A stretch of DNA of 64,000 bases, from positions 9,491-73,490 of the forward strand of contig CALCHN010000003.1 of assembly GCA_937901255.1 (NCBI GenBank), written 5' to 3'. The notes beneath the pieces were generated by a model. That model was not told the origin of the DNA. It worked only from the letters and a program-made list of their open reading frames with translations, and made no database searches. Positions 8,174 through 17,980 of this stretch are shown in pieces (positions within the stretch are counted from its first letter, which is position 1; each line of letters starts with the position of its first letter). Both the position numbers and the translations under genes were made by a program. This DNA is from an uncultured Flavobacteriales bacterium. Its GTDB lineage: Bacteria > Bacteroidota > Bacteroidia > Flavobacteriales_E > Vicingaceae.

Positions 8174-10468
8174 TTACTTAAGTTTTATAACTTTAAATTC
8201 AGTTCTTCTGTTTTTAGCTCTTCCCTCAGGATTATCATCACCATTAGGTAACTTATTAGGAGCAATAGGATGAGCTTTTCCATAACCTTTAGCAATAATT
8301 CTTTTTTTCTCAATTCCTTTAGAAAGGATATACTCTACTGCAGCATCGGCTCTTTTTTGAGATAAACTTAAGTTGAAGCTGGCACTACCAATATCATCGG
8401 TATGCGAACTTAATTCAACACCAATATCTTTGTTTTTCTTTAGGATGGTAATCAGTTTATCTAATTCTTTTTTAGAAGGTTCATTTATTTCGTAAGAATC
8501 ATAATCATAAAGAATTTTAGAGATGATAAAGTTTTCATTTTCAGCAATTTTAATTACTTCATCAATTTCGTTGATGAGGGTAATAATGGTTTTGTCGGAA
8601 GTTAGTCTGTGGTATTTAAATTTACCACCAGATTTTTTAGCGGCATCTATTACTTTACCATTTTCATCTAACAGAATTACATTAAAATTATCGTTGCCTT
8701 CTTCCAACATAAATAGGTAAACTTCATCTGGAGCAAGTTTGTCGAAAATAAATTTACCATCTTTGTCGGTACGAGCTTTCCCAATAACATTGCCATCTTC
8801 ATCAAGAATTAGAATTTCCATTCCTTCAGAATAATCACCAGGTAATTTTTTATATACTTGACCATAAATATTGATGGTTAATAAACTTTCATCAACTTCT
8901 TCTAGCAATTCTAGTTCATCATAATAGGTGTAAGGCAAAGCTTTAAAGGTAAATTTTCCTTTACCTAATTTATTAGCTAAAATTACTTTTTCACCTTTAG
9001 AATTTGTTATGTATAGTTTAGCTTGGTTAAGTTTTGATTCATCAGATTCATCAATTTTAATAAGGTAATTTTCGTCCATACTTAATTTATCGAATTTAAA
9101 ATTACCGTTTTTATCTGTAGTGGTAGATTGAATTACTTGGTCGTTTTCATCTAACAAATCTATTTTTGTATTGTCGGCAGTTAATTTTCCATATTGAAGT
9201 ACACCAGTAATAGCTGTTTTTTCAGTTAAGCCTTCCCATTTAAAGCTGTAAATATCATCACTTCCAATTCCTCCGGGTCTGTTAGATGAAAAATATCCAG
9301 TATCTTTATCCTGAAAAGTAATTCCAAAATCATCAGCAGGAGAGTTGATAGGTGCTTTTAGGTTTTCGGGGTTTCCTTGTGCTTTACCATTTTTAAACAC
9401 AATAGAGTAAATGTCTAAACCACCGTAACCACCATGTCCGTCAGAAGCAAAATAAAATAAAGTATCTTTTATGTAAGGAAAAACTTCATCTAAAGCAGTA
9501 TTAATTTCTTTACCTAAATTTACTGGTTTTCCCCATTCTTCGCCTGTTTTAGAACTCATGTATAAATCCATTCCACCAAAACCACCTGGCATATTAGAGG
9601 TAAAGAATAATGTTTTTCCATCATCCGTTATCCATGGGTGAGCAACAGAATAATTTTCACTATTAAAAGGCATAGGAGTAATATCTTTCCATTTATTACC
9701 TTTAGCAGCTGCTTGATAAATTTTAGAGTGGTTGATTGATTTTTTTGATAATTCACCTTTTATTGAGCGAGTAAAATAAATAGTGTTTCCATCTTTACTG
9801 ATAGAAACGGGTCCATCGTGATATTCGGTGCTAAGTTGATTGGAGAACTCTTTTACTTTCTCAAAATTCTTTTCTTTTTTAGAGTAGAAAATAGATAAAT
9901 AAGGTCTGTTGGTAGAACTGTTGGTTTTTTCATTCACAAAATCTATTTGTCTTTCAGAAATAAAAATAAGGGCATCTTGATAAACCAACGCACAAAAATC
10001 TGAATACTTAGAGTTGATATTTTCAACCAAACTTATTTCAAATGCTTTTTCTTCTTTTTCCCATACTGTAATTTCTTCTATAGAATTCAGTAATACTTTT
10101 CCTAAAAAGCTATTAGGTTCTTTTTCTAAAAAGAGTTTGAATTGTTTTTTTGCCTCAGTAGGTTTGTTATTATTTTTTAATACTTGTCCATAATGTAAGT
10201 GGTCTGAAGCCAATACATTACTATTAGCAGTTGTTTTTTGATAATACGCTTCGGCAGCAGTATAGTTTTTAAGTTTTTTATGAGAAAAAGCAATGTTTCT
10301 TAAAGCCTCAGCATTATTGGGGTCTTTTTTTAATGTTTTTTCGTAATATTTTATTGCTTCAGGGTAATTCGTTAATTCAAAATAGCCATTGGCTTTGTCT
10401 AGTTGACCAAAACATGCAACAGTTACTACTAAAAACGTTATAAAAGAAAAGTAATATTTTAACATCAT
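8174..10468 (-). CDS. OmpA-family protein with TPR and PD40 propeller (PorE-like)
   Basis: A 764-residue exported protein. Signal peptide 1-21; TPR helices about 22-135; PD40/WD40-like propeller repeats about 150-410 (ISKDGNTIYFTRS, DDGKTLFFTSNMPGG, FYFASDGHGGYGG, FQDKDTGYFSSNRPGG); carboxypeptidase-regulatory-like repeats about 420-640 containing DENG and TDKDGKF(I)FDKL; and a C-terminal OmpA peptidoglycan-binding domain about 650-764 with SHTDDIGS, LSLSQKRADAAVEYI and GRAKNRRTEF. This is the architecture of PorE, the T9SS subunit thought to tether the PorK/N ring to peptidoglycan, but Bacteroidetes encode many paralogues that pair with PorP/SprF proteins, as here (12-bp gap). I therefore read it as the partner of the adjacent PorP/SprF gene rather than the housekeeping PorE. 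Confidence 0.9.
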   Translation of the reverse strand: MMLKYYFSFITFLVVTVACFGQLDKANGYFELTNYPEAIKYYEKTLKKDPNNAEALRNIAFSHKKLKNYTAAEAYYQKTTANSNVLASDHLHYGQVLKNNNKPTEAKKQFKLFLEKEPNSFLGKVLLNSIEEITVWEKEEKAFEISLVENINSKYSDFCALVYQDALIFISERQIDFVNEKTNSSTNRPYLSIFYSKKEKNFEKVKEFSNQLSTEYHDGPVSISKDGNTIYFTRSIKGELSKKSINHSKIYQAAAKGNKWKDITPMPFNSENYSVAHPWITDDGKTLFFTSNMPGGFGGMDLYMSSKTGEEWGKPVNLGKEINTALDEVFPYIKDTLFYFASDGHGGYGGLDIYSIVFKNGKAQGNPENLKAPINSPADDFGITFQDKDTGYFSSNRPGGIGSDDIYSFKWEGLTEKTAITGVLQYGKLTADNTKIDLLDENDQVIQSTTTDKNGNFKFDKLSMDENYLIKIDESDESKLNQAKLYITNSKGEKVILANKLGKGKFTFKALPYTYYDELELLEEVDESLLTINIYGQVYKKLPGDYSEGMEILILDEDGNVIGKARTDKDGKFIFDKLAPDEVYLFMLEEGNDNFNVILLDENGKVIDAAKKSGGKFKYHRLTSDKTIITLINEIDEVIKIAENENFIISKILYDYDSYEINEPSKKELDKLITILKKNKDIGVELSSHTDDIGSASFNLSLSQKRADAAVEYILSKGIEKKRIIAKGYGKAHPIAPNKLPNGDDNPEGRAKNRRTEFKVIKLK

Positions 10469-10480
10469 CTATTTTCGTTA

Positions 10481-11389
10481 TTAAAAATATCTAGGTGAAA
10501 CAACTTGAGATTTATGCTTAAGAAAATCGTAGCCAATAAAAATTTCGTGAGAACCTCCGTTAGAAAGTTGGGTGGCAGTATAATCGTAAGCGTAGCCTAT
10601 TTTAAATTGGGAAGAGATGTTGAATTCTGTGAGGAAAATTAGTGTTTGACGAGAAGTTAACGTTATACCAAATAGAAATTTATTGTTAAACAACATACTA
10701 GCATTAATATCTAAAAAACCTTGTTTGTTCTGCCCTCTCATTATGGCAGAAGTTTTTAAAGTAAGTTTTTCACTTAAGCCAAAAGCTCTGCCAATAGTGG
10801 CTGTTCCATTAATATGTTTTTTAGCGATAGAATTTGCGGTGTCAGCAACAGAAAGGTTGAATGCTGGTTCATTTAAGTGGTCTAAGGAAATTCCAGCATA
10901 AAATTTATTGGTGTTGTAATAAATTCCAAAATCGAAGTTAGGTAAAATAAAGCTTTCGTTGGCAGTAGTAGGAATAGCATCATCTTGGTCGCGGTATTCA
11001 ATTTTAGCCCAATCGTATTGGTAGTTTAAAATACCTCCTCGCAGACCAAAGGCTAATTTTCCTTTTCCGAGTTTAATTTTATAAGCATAAACCAAGGAGA
11101 TGTCTTGCGTAGTTCTAGGGCCAATTTTATCGTTAATTAATTGAAAACCCAACGCCATGTTTTGGTTTTTTAATGGTGAATGAATGGATAAAACCTGAGT
11201 AGTAGGAGCTCCATCTAAACCGACCCATTGGCTACGGTGAACTAACACACCACTAATAGCATCTCGGCTACCGGCATACCCTGGGTTTACACCAAGTGGG
11301 TTAAACATATATAAACTATATTGCGGATCTTGTTGAGCAAAGCCCTGAAAAGTCATTATGAGTGTTAGTATTAGTAGTATTTTTTTCAT
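10481..11389 (-). CDS. PorP/SprF-family type IX secretion outer-membrane protein
   Basis: A 302-residue outer-membrane beta-barrel of the PorP/SprF family. It starts with a Sec signal peptide ending FQGFAQ, followed by the family hallmark QDPQYSLYMFNPLGVNPGYAGSRD and then WVGLDGAPTTQVLSIHSPL. Alternating amphipathic strands run to the C-terminus. Family members are needed for secretion and surface retention of cargo with type-B (CHU_C) sorting domains, and one such cargo gene lies directly upstream. The 60-bp gap to that gene contains a GC-rich hairpin repeat (11422-11446). Assignment to the family is firm; being a dedicated exporter for the neighbouring cargo is inference from context. Confidence 0.93.
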   Translation of the reverse strand: MKKILLILTLIMTFQGFAQQDPQYSLYMFNPLGVNPGYAGSRDAISGVLVHRSQWVGLDGAPTTQVLSIHSPLKNQNMALGFQLINDKIGPRTTQDISLVYAYKIKLGKGKLAFGLRGGILNYQYDWAKIEYRDQDDAIPTTANESFILPNFDFGIYYNTNKFYAGISLDHLNEPAFNLSVADTANSIAKKHINGTATIGRAFGLSEKLTLKTSAIMRGQNKQGFLDINASMLFNNKFLFGITLTSRQTLIFLTEFNISSQFKIGYAYDYTATQLSNGGSHEIFIGYDFLKHKSQVVSPRYF

Positions 11390-11421
11390 TTCAATATAAT
11401 TTTATTTGTCCTCTAAGCAAG

Positions 11422-11446
11422 TCCCCCTTCGGGGGATTTAGGGGGC
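11422..11446. repeat. CCCTTCGGGGG palindromic repeat between two operon genes
   Basis: The sequence reads TCCCCCTTCGGGGGA followed by TTTAGGGGGC. The inner stem TCCCCC-TTC-GGGGGA can form a hairpin in RNA of either strand. It lies between the type-B cargo gene and porP/sprF and could attenuate read-through or stabilise the upstream message. The same core occurs three times inside leuS (see 38458-38487, 39229-39258 and 40193-40220). Confidence 0.75.
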
Positions 11447-11449
11447 TTT

Positions 11450-12175
11450 TTACCTTGTTATTTCTACCCAGCCTTTGTAAATGGTTCCATCAACATCTGC
11501 AATATAAAAATAAGTAGAGCTGGAGAGTAAATCTCCTCCTTTATTGCTTCCATCCCAAACAACGGTAGTATTATCGTAATTTTTTCCGTACCAAACTTCT
11601 TCACCCCAACGGTTAAATATTTTCACTTCATTTTCTGGGAATTGTTCTATGTTTTCTATAATCCAAACATCGTTTTTACCATCGTTGTTAGGGGTAATTC
11701 CTGAATAGAATTTTAATAAGCAATCTTCATCATTATCAATTCCAACAGTAATTTGAGCGGTGTAAGAGCAGTTGTTTCCGGTAATTTCTACATAGTAACT
11801 TCCTGCGGAAAGTTTATCAGCTTCCCAAACGGTTATGCTATCTCCAACAGCTATAATATTTAGTTGATAAGGACCGGGACAACCTAAAACATTAGCAATA
11901 AAGATAGACCCGTTTTGAGCACCTTTACACGATTCGTTGATTACTTCATAAGTAACTACAGAATCGGCAGTAGTTTCGGGTTGCTGAAAACCTTGCGTTA
12001 GAATTTTAGAGGTTGAAAATAAGGTTTGTACAGCAGCCTCTCCAACAGTAGAAGAAAGTGTAATATTAGTTCCCGTTTGGTAACCACCTGTAGCACCAAT
12101 TACTTGACGTGAAATGGTAGTTTGGGCGGTTGCTCCCAAAGAGAATAAGATGAATAGGTAGAGTATATTTTTCAT
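11450..12175 (-). CDS. T9SS cargo with type-B (CHU_C) sorting domain
   Basis: A 241-residue secreted protein. Signal peptide ending GATAQ; residues 18-60 carry the TISRQVIGATGGYQ ... LSSTVGEAAVQT ... LTQGFQQPE stretch commonly found at the N-terminus of Bacteroidetes surface proteins; a short SprB-like/Ig segment follows (CPGPYQLNI, LSAGSYYVEIT). The last 85 residues are a type-B gliding-motility-associated C-terminal domain: FYSGITPNNDGKNDVW, KIFNRWGEEVWYG, WDGSNKGG, STYFYIADVDG. That domain directs export through T9SS with a PorP/SprF partner, which is encoded next downstream. It begins 3 bp after the stop of the preceding fibre gene. A 241-aa cargo is small; it may act as a surface anchor or adaptor for the fibre proteins rather than as an enzyme (inference). 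Confidence 0.9.
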   Translation of the reverse strand: MKNILYLFILFSLGATAQTTISRQVIGATGGYQTGTNITLSSTVGEAAVQTLFSTSKILTQGFQQPETTADSVVTYEVINESCKGAQNGSIFIANVLGCPGPYQLNIIAVGDSITVWEADKLSAGSYYVEITGNNCSYTAQITVGIDNDEDCLLKFYSGITPNNDGKNDVWIIENIEQFPENEVKIFNRWGEEVWYGKNYDNTTVVWDGSNKGGDLLSSSTYFYIADVDGTIYKGWVEITR

Positions 12176-12178
12176 GGA

Positions 12179-15070
12179 CTATGGTTTAAAAATAACAAAT
12201 TGAAATGAGTTTTGTACCTTAGTGTTTGCAGAACTATAAATAGTTACTATTAAGTCACCACCAACGCTAGTTGTTGCTGAGGATAAATTAGCAGAACCTA
12301 TTGGAGTTACTGTAGTAATATAATTTGCAAAGTGATAAGATTCTCCGGTAATAGTTATTAAATACCATAAGTTTCCAGCATCCCATGTAACTGAAAAATT
12401 TCCTGTACCAGCATTTAGTATAGTTCCTGTACCATTAATACTACCATAAGCGATAGGAACTAAATTGGCGGCACCTGTTTTTGCAGAGTTATTTACTTCG
12501 CCAGTATTACTACTAATATTTATAGTTCCGTTAACATCTAGTTTTTGAGATGGTGTAGATGTACCAATACCCACATTACCTGTTTCTGTTATTCTAACTT
12601 TTTCTGTCAACACCCCTCCGTTGGAGGTATGAAACAATAAACGACCTGAAGTTCCTATCGTTCCTCCTCCATTTACAGAACTAATTCTAGCATGATTGTT
12701 TATAGAGCCTCCAATAGAATTAAAATCAACTCTGCCAATATCCACATTTGGACCATTATGAGAACCTTGTAGTTCTAATGAAGCAATTCTGTTAGCTACG
12801 TAATTATTTGATGCAGCAATGGTAATACTTTTTGTTGCACCATTAATATTTGGTGAGGTGGTTCCAATCCCTAAGTTACCTGTCGTGGTAAATGTCCCAA
12901 CAATAGAGTTATTAGTAACTATACTTAAATCATGATTAGAGTTTGTACCCATCCACCCAGTAGTTCCATTAGAACCAAAATTCATACTTATTCCATTTGG
13001 ATGATTAAATTGAAAATATTTTCCCCCTGAACCACCAGCGTTTATTACTAAAGGGTTGGTAGTGTTCGATATAGGAAATAATTGAATATCTCCTAATAAA
13101 CCTCTAGTAACCTCTAATTGTGCATTAGGAACATTAGTTCCAATACCTACATTATTAGTTATAGATACAGGATGGATATCGGTTCCATTTAGTGTCCATG
13201 GCGAAGGCGTAATAGAAATTACTGAGTTAGGATCTGTCCACGTCATAGTGCCATTAGCATCTGATACAGGAATGTAACCTGTTGTAGCACCATTTCTCAT
13301 GGTAATTTTTCCATAAACATCTAAGGCAGAATAAAATGCACTACCTCCAATTCCTACTTCACCAGTAGAATTAATATTAAAAGGTTGAAGAGAGGTGGTA
13401 CCATTTTCTATTCTAAAAGTTCCTGATTCATTGGAGAGTAATACGTACTGATTTAAACTTTCCATTACAAAAGCAGCTCCATTGGTAGGGGTTACTTCTT
13501 TTAATAACATTACCGCAGAAGCATTTTCTTCTACATGAAATTTCACAAGTGGAGAAGTTGTTCCAATACCTACATTACCCTCTACAAGTAGCCCGTTTGC
13601 AGGAGCACCATTACCTATATATCCACCACCAATTGATGTCCCACCAGCCACTGTTAATCTGTTCATGGCAGTGGAAGTTCCTATTCCAACGTTAGTGTTA
13701 GATTTGATAGAAATAGCTATACTTCCTGATGAGCTGGTATTGAAATTCCAGTCGGCATTTTCTTTTTGCCACATATTAAGTGTTGTGCTGGCATCATTAG
13801 ATATCTCAAAACCATCTGTATTTGTTGTTCCTGTTGAAGCACTTGTTAGATGTAAATTCTTTACTCCATTTGTTGCAGTATGAACCTGTAGCTTATTAGA
13901 AGATGCGGTTGTGCCAATACCCACATTGTCACCAGCTATAGCAGGATGCAAGGTAGTACCAGTTTTAGCCCATGGCGAGCTTGGTAAAGTTACACTATTT
14001 CCATTTGAAATAGCAAGGGTGTTACTAGCTAGAGTTAAAGTTTGAGCGTCAGTATTATCCATAAAAGGAGATAAATCAACAGGAGTAGGGTCGTTGGTTA
14101 GTGATAAAGAATTTCCTGTTAGTGATAAATTTTGATTATCGGTTAAAACACCGTTTACGCCAAGTGGGTTTCCAGAAGTTCCATCACCTGTTAATGTTGT
14201 ATCAGAAACTACTACTTGCGAACCCCAGTTGTCTGCTCCTGATGTTGCATTTTGTGCTGTCCATGCTGTTCCGTTCCATGTTAATACTTGGTTAGTGGTT
14301 GGAGTAGATGGACTTAAGTTTATCCCTGTTCCGTTAGAAATATTGATGGTATTACCAGCAATGGATAAGTCTTGAAATTCATTGGTAGAGTCATTGTCGT
14401 TGTTAATAACGGTTAAAGGATTAGCAGTAGTTCCATCGCCTGAGATGTTACTTCCTTGTGTTGCCACAACCTGGTTTCCCCAATCATCTCCAGCTGCAGT
14501 TCCACTATCGCCATTACAAACAAAATAAGTGAAATCGATTTCTAATGCTTGTAAGATGTTATCATTATTATCATCAGTTCCAACATCAATTTTATTACCA
14601 CCGTTTTGGCAGTTAACTCCAGCTGGTTCTGATGTTACAATAGAGATACTATTGTTTCCTGGTAGTCCCTGAGGGCCGTTAGCTGATTGTTTCGCATAAA
14701 GTGCATAAGGAACGGAAAGTAATTGAGAGCTTCCCATTGGGTCACCATTTACTTCAACATAAAGGTAATATAAACCAGCCCCCCAGTTGATACCTGCAAA
14801 AGTTCCCACTGATGGAGTTCCTCCACCAATCTCGGCAGTAAACAAACCAAACTGGTTGGTAGCAATACCCGTATGTGTTTCTGTATAAACGGAAGTTCCG
14901 GTTGGAGAGCTTTGTCTTATTTCGTAAGTAGCAGTTAGGGTTTGGTTAACCAATGGATTTCCAGATAAGTCTCTAGCTACTGCTTGGTAGTTAATTTTTT
15001 CGGGTGGAGTTTGAGCTTTGAGCATTAATCCTGAGATGAAAAGAATGATAAAAAGTGATAGTTGTTTCAT
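12179..15070 (-). CDS. Large repetitive tail-fibre-like surface protein (no S74 domain)
   Basis: A 963-residue exported protein (signal peptide ending LMLKAQ). Residues 24-127 form a conserved domain (INYQAVARDLSGNPLVNQT ... SSQLLSVPYALYAK) that is almost identical to the paralogue downstream of 17926. A short collagen-like GPQGLPG turn follows, then long low-complexity beta repeats rich in N-V-G-I-G-T (NVGIGTSTP type), as in phage tail-fibre shafts and trimeric surface fibres. The C-terminal 100 residues are a beta-rich cap ending VQNSFQFVIFKP; unlike its neighbour it lacks a peptidase S74 chaperone domain. It has no recognisable type-A or type-B sorting domain, so how it reaches the surface is unclear. 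Second gene of the operon, 33 bp after the first. Confidence 0.85.
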   Translation of the reverse strand: MKQLSLFIILFISGLMLKAQTPPEKINYQAVARDLSGNPLVNQTLTATYEIRQSSPTGTSVYTETHTGIATNQFGLFTAEIGGGTPSVGTFAGINWGAGLYYLYVEVNGDPMGSSQLLSVPYALYAKQSANGPQGLPGNNSISIVTSEPAGVNCQNGGNKIDVGTDDNNDNILQALEIDFTYFVCNGDSGTAAGDDWGNQVVATQGSNISGDGTTANPLTVINNDNDSTNEFQDLSIAGNTINISNGTGINLSPSTPTTNQVLTWNGTAWTAQNATSGADNWGSQVVVSDTTLTGDGTSGNPLGVNGVLTDNQNLSLTGNSLSLTNDPTPVDLSPFMDNTDAQTLTLASNTLAISNGNSVTLPSSPWAKTGTTLHPAIAGDNVGIGTTASSNKLQVHTATNGVKNLHLTSASTGTTNTDGFEISNDASTTLNMWQKENADWNFNTSSSGSIAISIKSNTNVGIGTSTAMNRLTVAGGTSIGGGYIGNGAPANGLLVEGNVGIGTTSPLVKFHVEENASAVMLLKEVTPTNGAAFVMESLNQYVLLSNESGTFRIENGTTSLQPFNINSTGEVGIGGSAFYSALDVYGKITMRNGATTGYIPVSDANGTMTWTDPNSVISITPSPWTLNGTDIHPVSITNNVGIGTNVPNAQLEVTRGLLGDIQLFPISNTTNPLVINAGGSGGKYFQFNHPNGISMNFGSNGTTGWMGTNSNHDLSIVTNNSIVGTFTTTGNLGIGTTSPNINGATKSITIAASNNYVANRIASLELQGSHNGPNVDIGRVDFNSIGGSINNHARISSVNGGGTIGTSGRLLFHTSNGGVLTEKVRITETGNVGIGTSTPSQKLDVNGTINISSNTGEVNNSAKTGAANLVPIAYGSINGTGTILNAGTGNFSVTWDAGNLWYLITITGESYHFANYITTVTPIGSANLSSATTSVGGDLIVTIYSSANTKVQNSFQFVIFKP

Positions 15071-15103
15071 ATTAATTATAAGTTTTTTACAAATATAAAA
15101 TTC

Positions 15104-17926
15104 TTATTTGTTTTTTAGTTCTTGAATTTCTTTTTGAAGTTCTTCAATCATTTGTTGTTGTTCCTTAATGGCATTTATTAGCATATAAGTCATAGCACCA
15201 TTATCAACACCTAAATATTTTTCGGGAGCACCTATGATTTCTCCTGTTTTTTCATCTTGAGGCACAAATTCCCACTCACTGACCATAAAAGGTGCAACTT
15301 TTTGTAATTCTTGAGCAATTACTCCAACTCCAGTTTCATCAGGCATACCTGCTTTTCCATTGTAAGTAAACCATACTGGATTTATTTTTAATACATCAGC
15401 TAATCCACCTGTAAATGGTTTAATATCTTTTTTTAGGTTTTTATCTGAAGCAACTGTCCATACATTAGAGGTAGGTTTAGCAGCACTATTTGTAGATAAT
15501 TGCAATCTATAAGTAGGACTTGCAATCCCTAATCCCACATTCCCATAAACCAATAACCCATTAATAGGTGCTGTATTGGTTCCTGAATAAGGTGCTCCAA
15601 TAACTGCGGCACCTTCAACATCTAATTTGTTAACTGGACTAATTATTCCTATTCCTGTGTTTCCTCCAATATAGTTAATCATTGTTCCTGGCCCTGAGAT
15701 ATGTAACCCATATGTAGTTCCAGTAGTTGTACTGCCTGTTGCATCTAGTCTAAAACCATAAACTGCTCCAGAACCACTATGATTTATGATGTTATATGAA
15801 CCGTAAACTAATCCTGTTCCGTTTGCATTAATATTACTCATTAGACCATATCTTGTTCCATTTCCATTGTTTTGGATTAAATTTCGGAAACCATAAATAG
15901 TACTATTTGAAGTAGCTGATGGTGTAATGTAGTTCCACATCCCTGTTATTCCTCCAGTTCCGTTTGGGGTCATTCTATTATATATGCCGTAAGCGAAAGA
16001 AGTTCCATTATAAGAATTTGAAAATTCCAGGGAGGTGTTATTTGAAGTTGAAGTAGATGAGTTGTCTATAAAAACTTTTGGATTTTGAGAGCCTAATGTG
16101 CTTGTACCTACCAAAACTTCACCAGTACCTGCAATTCTTATTCTTTCTAACCCATTTGTATGTAAAGTCATTGGAGCATTGTTATCTTGTTCTATTCTAA
16201 AGTCCGTATAAGCTCTTCCTCCTGCTCTAATTAATGCAATACCTGGTGCAGGCGTTGCTAATAAAAGCCCCATATTTGCATTTCCTGCACCAGCACCTAT
16301 TCTTGTATAACCAATTACATCTAGTTTTTGTTCTGGAGATGTTGTTCCAATACCTACATTACCACTGTTATTGTTGTAAATATCAGTGCCATTTGGACTC
16401 CAGTAGGTAGTTGTAATTATTGGTGGCTGCCATTCTGCATTCCCTTGTGCATCTATTGACGTTAATACAGAACCAATTGCAGGTGTTGAACCTCCTAAAT
16501 TGTTTAATCGCAATGTTCCATCTAGATGAAGATTTGCAGTAGGAGTAGTAGTGCCAATTCCTACTAATCCTAAATTTGTCATTGACATTACAGTAACTGG
16601 GGTTCCGTAATTTTCATTAATAACACTTAAAAGCCCACTAGCATTAACACCATAAGTCCATTCAGCTGTTGGTTGATTTGGGTGCCCTAATTTTAATTGG
16701 GTGCTTGTACTGCGAACATGCAAAGAACCTTCCGCATTAGTAATTCCAATTCCAACATTATCACCTGCATTAAGTTCATGAATGGTTGTCCCAGTTTTTC
16801 CCCACGGTGATGGAGGAATAGTAACCGTTCCACCACCATTAGAAAGAGTTAAGTTAGGAGCAGTATAAGTTAGTGTTTGAGCTGGAGTAGAAATGGTAAA
16901 GTTTGGAGGTGTTGAGGTAACATTTGTTATTCCACCTCCCGTAATGTTTATACCACTGGCAGGAGAAGTATTGTTAATGGTAAAGTTGGGATAAGTACCA
17001 GTAACGTTTATTCCTGTACCGTTAGTTAGAGCAACAGTTTGGTCAGGAGCTGTATTGGTAATTACATTGCCAGCTAAGTTAATACCAGTTCCTGCAGTAT
17101 AAGTAGGAGCAGCTGGAAGTGTAACACTATTTCCATTAGAAATAGCAAGGGTATTAGCATTGATGGATAAGGTTTGAGCGTCAGTATTATCCATAAAAGG
17201 AGATAAATCAACAGGAGTAGGGTCGTTGGTTAGTGATAAAGAATTTCCTGTTAAGCTTAAATCTTGCAATTCGTTGGAAGGGTCAGCATCAGCATCTCCT
17301 AAATTAGTAATGGTATCACCACTCAAACTGATTCCACTTCCAGTAAAATAAGTTGTACCACTTGTTCCGTCTATACCATTACAAATTACAAACGTTTTTG
17401 AAATCTCTATGGATTCTAATGTTCCATTAGCATTTGAGTCTAAGCCAATTAAAACTTGGTAGCCCCCATTAGGGCATGATGAACCTGCTGCTGAAGTATC
17501 TATTAAGCTATTATATCCATCTGTACCTGGAACACCACTTGTCGCTGTTTTCGCATGAAGTGCATAAGGAACCGAAAGTAATTGAGAGCTTCCCATTGGG
17601 TCACCATTAACTTCCACATAAAGGTAAAATAAACCAGTTCCCCAGTTGATACCTGCAAATGTTCCTACTGATGGAGTTCCTCCACCAATTTCAGTTGTAA
17701 ATAAACCAAATTGATTGGTAGAAATACCCGTGTGTGTTTCTGTATAAACGGAAGTTCCTGTTGGAGTGCTTTGTCTTATTTCGTAAGTAACAGTTAGGGT
17801 TTGGTTAACCAATGGATTTCCAGATAAGTCTCTTGCTACTGCTTGGTAGTTTATTTTTTCTGGAGATTGTGCATTTACAATTAAAAAACTTATTGATAAT
17901 GCTAACGAGAGTATAATTTTTTTCAT
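15104..17926 (-). CDS. Tail-fibre-like surface protein with peptidase S74 chaperone domain
   Basis: A 940-residue exported protein (signal peptide ending FLIVNAQ). It shares the N-terminal INYQAVARDLSGNPLVNQT domain with the 12179 gene, then has NVGIGTTSP-type shaft repeats, and ends in an intramolecular chaperone of endosialidase type (about 822-925: ASDKNLKKDIKPF, NPVWFTYNGKAG, GVGVIAQELQKVAP), followed by a coiled coil EEQ..IEELQKEIQELKNK. S74 domains trimerise the fibre and then cut themselves off with the Ser of the SDxxLK motif, which is present. A prophage is not indicated: the Sec signal, the paralogue and the T9SS neighbours show it is a cellular surface fibre of a kind common in Bacteroidetes. 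First gene of the operon. Confidence 0.88.
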   Translation of the reverse strand: MKKIILSLALSISFLIVNAQSPEKINYQAVARDLSGNPLVNQTLTVTYEIRQSTPTGTSVYTETHTGISTNQFGLFTTEIGGGTPSVGTFAGINWGTGLFYLYVEVNGDPMGSSQLLSVPYALHAKTATSGVPGTDGYNSLIDTSAAGSSCPNGGYQVLIGLDSNANGTLESIEISKTFVICNGIDGTSGTTYFTGSGISLSGDTITNLGDADADPSNELQDLSLTGNSLSLTNDPTPVDLSPFMDNTDAQTLSINANTLAISNGNSVTLPAAPTYTAGTGINLAGNVITNTAPDQTVALTNGTGINVTGTYPNFTINNTSPASGINITGGGITNVTSTPPNFTISTPAQTLTYTAPNLTLSNGGGTVTIPPSPWGKTGTTIHELNAGDNVGIGITNAEGSLHVRSTSTQLKLGHPNQPTAEWTYGVNASGLLSVINENYGTPVTVMSMTNLGLVGIGTTTPTANLHLDGTLRLNNLGGSTPAIGSVLTSIDAQGNAEWQPPIITTTYWSPNGTDIYNNNSGNVGIGTTSPEQKLDVIGYTRIGAGAGNANMGLLLATPAPGIALIRAGGRAYTDFRIEQDNNAPMTLHTNGLERIRIAGTGEVLVGTSTLGSQNPKVFIDNSSTSTSNNTSLEFSNSYNGTSFAYGIYNRMTPNGTGGITGMWNYITPSATSNSTIYGFRNLIQNNGNGTRYGLMSNINANGTGLVYGSYNIINHSGSGAVYGFRLDATGSTTTGTTYGLHISGPGTMINYIGGNTGIGIISPVNKLDVEGAAVIGAPYSGTNTAPINGLLVYGNVGLGIASPTYRLQLSTNSAAKPTSNVWTVASDKNLKKDIKPFTGGLADVLKINPVWFTYNGKAGMPDETGVGVIAQELQKVAPFMVSEWEFVPQDEKTGEIIGAPEKYLGVDNGAMTYMLINAIKEQQQMIEELQKEIQELKNK

Positions 17927-17980
17927 TTTATATGAGTTAAATCTATTTAAGTAGCAAACAGACGAATAAAATCTAACACA

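Noticed and set aside
8174..10468. Calling the OmpA/PD40 gene porE
   Set aside because: Architecture fits, but many PorE-like paralogues accompany PorP/SprF genes; no other core T9SS genes are in the window, so the symbol is not justified.
15104..17926. S74 chaperone and tail-fibre repeats as a prophage sign
   Set aside because: The protein has a Sec signal peptide and a non-phage paralogue, and no capsid, terminase, integrase or lysis gene is near. Such proteins are normal surface fibres in Bacteroidetes.
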